A DNA stretch of 34,257 nucleotides from NCBI GenBank assembly GCA_016716885.1, contig JADJUV010000164.1, positions 1 to 34,257 on the forward strand, read 5' to 3'. Below are positions 33,301 through 34,257 of this stretch, in pieces. Numbering within the stretch: position 1 is the stretch's first letter; each line of letters starts with the position of its first letter. The position numbers and the translations under genes were made by a program. The stretch comes from Candidatus Trichofilum aggregatum. Its GTDB lineage: Bacteria > Chloroflexota > Anaerolineae > Promineifilales > Promineifilaceae. Below the pieces are notes generated by a model. That model was not told the origin of the DNA. It saw only the letters and a program-made list of their open reading frames with translations, and ran no database searches.

Positions 33301-34257
33301 CCATCGCCAACGGTGATCTGGCCGCCACCCGCGAAGCCGAAGCCGAAGCCAGCGGCCGCATCTCCCTGTCACGCCAATTAGCCGCCCAGGCCCAACTATC
33401 TCTTGGCAGTCGCAAAGACCGGGCGTTACTGTTGGCGATAGAAGCGTTAAAACGAGGCGATACGGTGGAAGCCCGGCGGGTGCTGTTCCAGGGAGTGACC
33501 AGTCAGCCGGGATTACAGACCTGGCTCTATGGCCCGGCTTCCTGGGTGCTGTCTGCGGCCGCGTCACCGGATGGGCAATGGGTTGCGGCCGCGAGTTGCA
33601 CTGTTGCGACCATGAATCAGGGAGCGGAAGCGGGTTGTCCGCTGGTCAACATTCATGTCTGGTCCGTCGCCACCGGCCAAACCGTTGCCGTTCTAGAAGC
33701 GCAAACAAACATCATCACCTCGCTGGCTTTTAGTCCTGATAACAGCATCCTCGCGGCCGCGACCAGCCAGGGAACCCTGCTCACCTGGCCGATGGAGAAC
33801 TGGGACGAGATAGGGTACATCGCCGTTGCCACCGAGGAGTTATCACAGATTCAATTTGTCGGCTCCAGTTCAGATATGGCAATTTTAGGGACGAGCGGCC
33901 GCATTTTCTTCTTCAACGCCCAAACACGATTCTTGAGCCGCAACCCAATCGAAACCGGCTTTGCCTATGTTACTGATTCCATTGGCAATTCGGTTCCCAT
34001 GCCTATTTTCGTCATCAACAGCGCAGGGACACAACTGGCTTACACCAACAGTGAGGGGCGTATCGTCATCTGGGACATCACCAACGAACGGCACGTGACC
34101 ACGGTTGCCACGACGGGTTTAGCTGACATTGCTTCTCTGTACTACAGCCCGGATGGTCGTTTTCTATCCGCTAAGGCCAGCGATGGGAATACCATCACCT
34201 GGCATGCCAACATTTTTACCCCCTCTGATCAGATTGATTATTCATCCAACACCCTTC
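30390..34257 (+). CDS. CHAT protease, nSTAND NTPase and WD40 protein, 3' truncated by window end
   Basis: The open frame runs at least 1,289 codons to the window end without a stop. Residues 1-350 are a CHAT (caspase-like) protease domain with the dyad His221 (LHIVAHGWF) and Cys272 (FLSTCESADA). Residues 465-830 are an nSTAND-type NTPase: YPFREDDHEFFFGRE, Walker A GPSGSGKSS (498-506), Walker B VVVIDQFEELF (Asp555) and VAHEALIRYWPRLQ. A charged coiled coil (about 850-915) precedes one membrane helix (about 920-941, VWVAAVGVVAVILAIAAGLF), a second coil and WD40 blades from about residue 1040 (ASPDGQWVAAAS, LAFSPDNSILAAAT, YYSPDGRFLSAKAS). Known relatives are sensor-switch-protease proteins of bacterial conflict. 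I infer that the WD40 part senses, the NTPase oligomerises and the protease acts. The ATG at 30390 starts the conserved part. Confidence 0.85.
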   Translation, partial: MNVLEIVIQRPAAATPTHFPVISEYSQAGNFLAVRREGVFVLGEEHLVQLRAQESNPLNYGTILGQALFHDAIRDAFMQARVQSQDSLRLLLVIEDADLRPLRWERLCVPDSAGEEWHLLALDQRVLYSRYLPSLTDRRFPPIGRRDLRALVVIASPAEGNRFSLTHFDTEENMAGLRTALAEIPYEVLGNVAEAIGPATLDEICGRLTEQPATILHIVAHGWFRARDGETLLYLTDADGQVQPVTTTQFIERLDNLQGSRGLPHLTFLSTCESADARAEAVGALGGMGQRLVRDLGMPAVVAMTQRVTIATANALAAYFYNRLRDHGEVDRALVEAGARLSTAGDITVPALYGRLGGRPLFSDTLERELTDNEIAAGLKMAETALPERAPAWQKTWTQHAAAIRPLLHSDRTLHSQSARSEWDQAMAEINALSEEIFDRNFRALGLGQPLPPYDSRPPFRGLYPFREDDHEFFFGRETLVQRLAEKLSRHNFLSVLGPSGSGKSSVVLAGLIPYLQNQTPGLGVVYLTPGSDPLPRLQNGLAQASAAASVVVIDQFEELFTLTLSQEKREEFIAAVLQMAEDEPVIITMRADFWGECAPYANLREAMQAHQELIGPMSLAELRGAMEQQAGKVGLRFEADLSQTILDDVRGEPGAMPLLQHALLELWQQRRGRWLRTAAYRAIGGVQKAIAETAEKIYQQATDNERERIQDIFIRLTRVDDEGSSEHRDTRQRVRFAELLTSGTDTAQMRDLVQRLATVRLIVTSVNDVTGQEELEVAHEALIRYWPRLQTWLDENRDLLRLRGGVRQAAQEWQVASAEEKTHLLIHRGSRLEEIEGLLVQGRLRLNEQEQAYISACIAGREAEKAREEAQRQRELEAARRLAEEAEARQQVQAKLVVEAEARVKEQAAAAANLRKRAVWVAAVGVVAVILAIAAGLFGVQSSRNAAIASTRSAEAARERDIASTQEAIAIANGDLAATREAEAEASGRISLSRQLAAQAQLSLGSRKDRALLLAIEALKRGDTVEARRVLFQGVTSQPGLQTWLYGPASWVLSAAASPDGQWVAAASCTVATMNQGAEAGCPLVNIHVWSVATGQTVAVLEAQTNIITSLAFSPDNSILAAATSQGTLLTWPMENWDEIGYIAVATEELSQIQFVGSSSDMAILGTSGRIFFFNAQTRFLSRNPIETGFAYVTDSIGNSVPMPIFVINSAGTQLAYTNSEGRIVIWDITNERHVTTVATTGLADIASLYYSPDGRFLSAKASDGNTITWHANIFTPSDQIDYSSNTL

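Larger units (their letters stand above)
8309..33903. repeat. Highly iterated palindrome GCGGCCGC, about 66 copies
   Basis: First bases, read by eye: 8310, 9351, 11065, 11355, 11422, 11694, 12173, 12859, 12981, 13049, 13770, 13952, 14065, 14428, 14776, 15402, 16553, 16768, 16969, 17404, 17473, 18175, 18266, 18551, 18737, 18941, 19016, 19049, 19782, 19922, 19928, 20012, 20353, 20881, 21239, 22245, 22689, 22802, 23205, 23658, 24175, 24221, 24506, 24781, 25354, 25457, 25528, 25605, 26523, 28781, 28916, 29637, 30330, 30423, 30686, 31003, 31590, 32028, 32404, 33114, 33120, 33352, 33555, 33585, 33753 and 33895. Many extend to CGCGGCCGCG. They occur in all reading frames (Ala-Ala-Ala, Arg-Pro, Cys-Gly-Arg) and in spacers. 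None was seen in 1-8309. Confidence 0.9.

Overview
The window looks like a piece of a bacterial chromosome with two unlike halves. I favour a filamentous, environmental Chloroflexota-type genome, from the mix of DUF421, DUF2461, DUF5693, CHAT-STAND-WD40 and RiPP-maturase families and the repeat-rich spacers. No marker gene is present, so the phylum is a low-confidence guess. No rRNA, tRNA or CRISPR array was seen.

Bases 1 to about 8,300 are AT-rich and decayed. Read on the minus strand, they hold the remains of one operon: a C5 cytosine DNA methyltransferase, a large GHKL (MutL/MORC-like) ATPase, an unrecognised gene and a DUF6339-like gene. This looks like a restriction-modification-type defence module. 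Every gene carries frameshifts. The ATPase gene is split by a degraded IS66 element (1972-3529, inverted repeats and an 8-bp target duplication with one indel). An intact IS1182-family element (5027-6787) sits exactly between methyltransferase and ATPase. An orphan HicB antitoxin lies at the edge.

From about 8,310 to the end the DNA changes character. It is GC-richer and carries about 66 copies of the palindrome GCGGCCGC, in genes and spacers alike, with none before 8,310. This is a highly iterated palindrome comparable in density to cyanobacterial HIP1. Spacers are also full of short degenerate tandem repeats, and some have entered reading frames.

The central region (9.9-26 kb, nearly all minus strand) is a biosynthetic cluster. 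It has a PqqD-like leader-binding protein, a lasso-type B2 transglutaminase-like protease, an AsnB-type amidotransferase, an HPr-kinase-like protein (plus strand, frameshifted) and a PF14907-type nucleotidyltransferase. Two tandem 21-codon precursor genes encode an identical peptide with a lasso-like leader (Y..P motif, late Thr) but almost no core. Around them are a B12-type radical SAM enzyme, an FGE-like protein, an EEP-family hydrolase, a DUF5693 membrane protein with a His-rich stretch, two family-2 glycosyltransferases, an FAD oxidoreductase and a PlsC-like acyltransferase. My reading is a RiPP system, possibly tied to polysaccharide or lipid modification, whose product cannot be an ordinary lasso peptide.

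The right part (26-30 kb) has small housekeeping-like genes (DUF2461, TfoX N-terminal, HEAT repeat, a possible PD-(D/E)XK protein) and broken remnants (membrane protein, HNH nuclease). The window ends inside a very large plus-strand gene, over 1,289 codons, encoding CHAT protease, nSTAND NTPase, coiled coil, one membrane helix and WD40 repeats.
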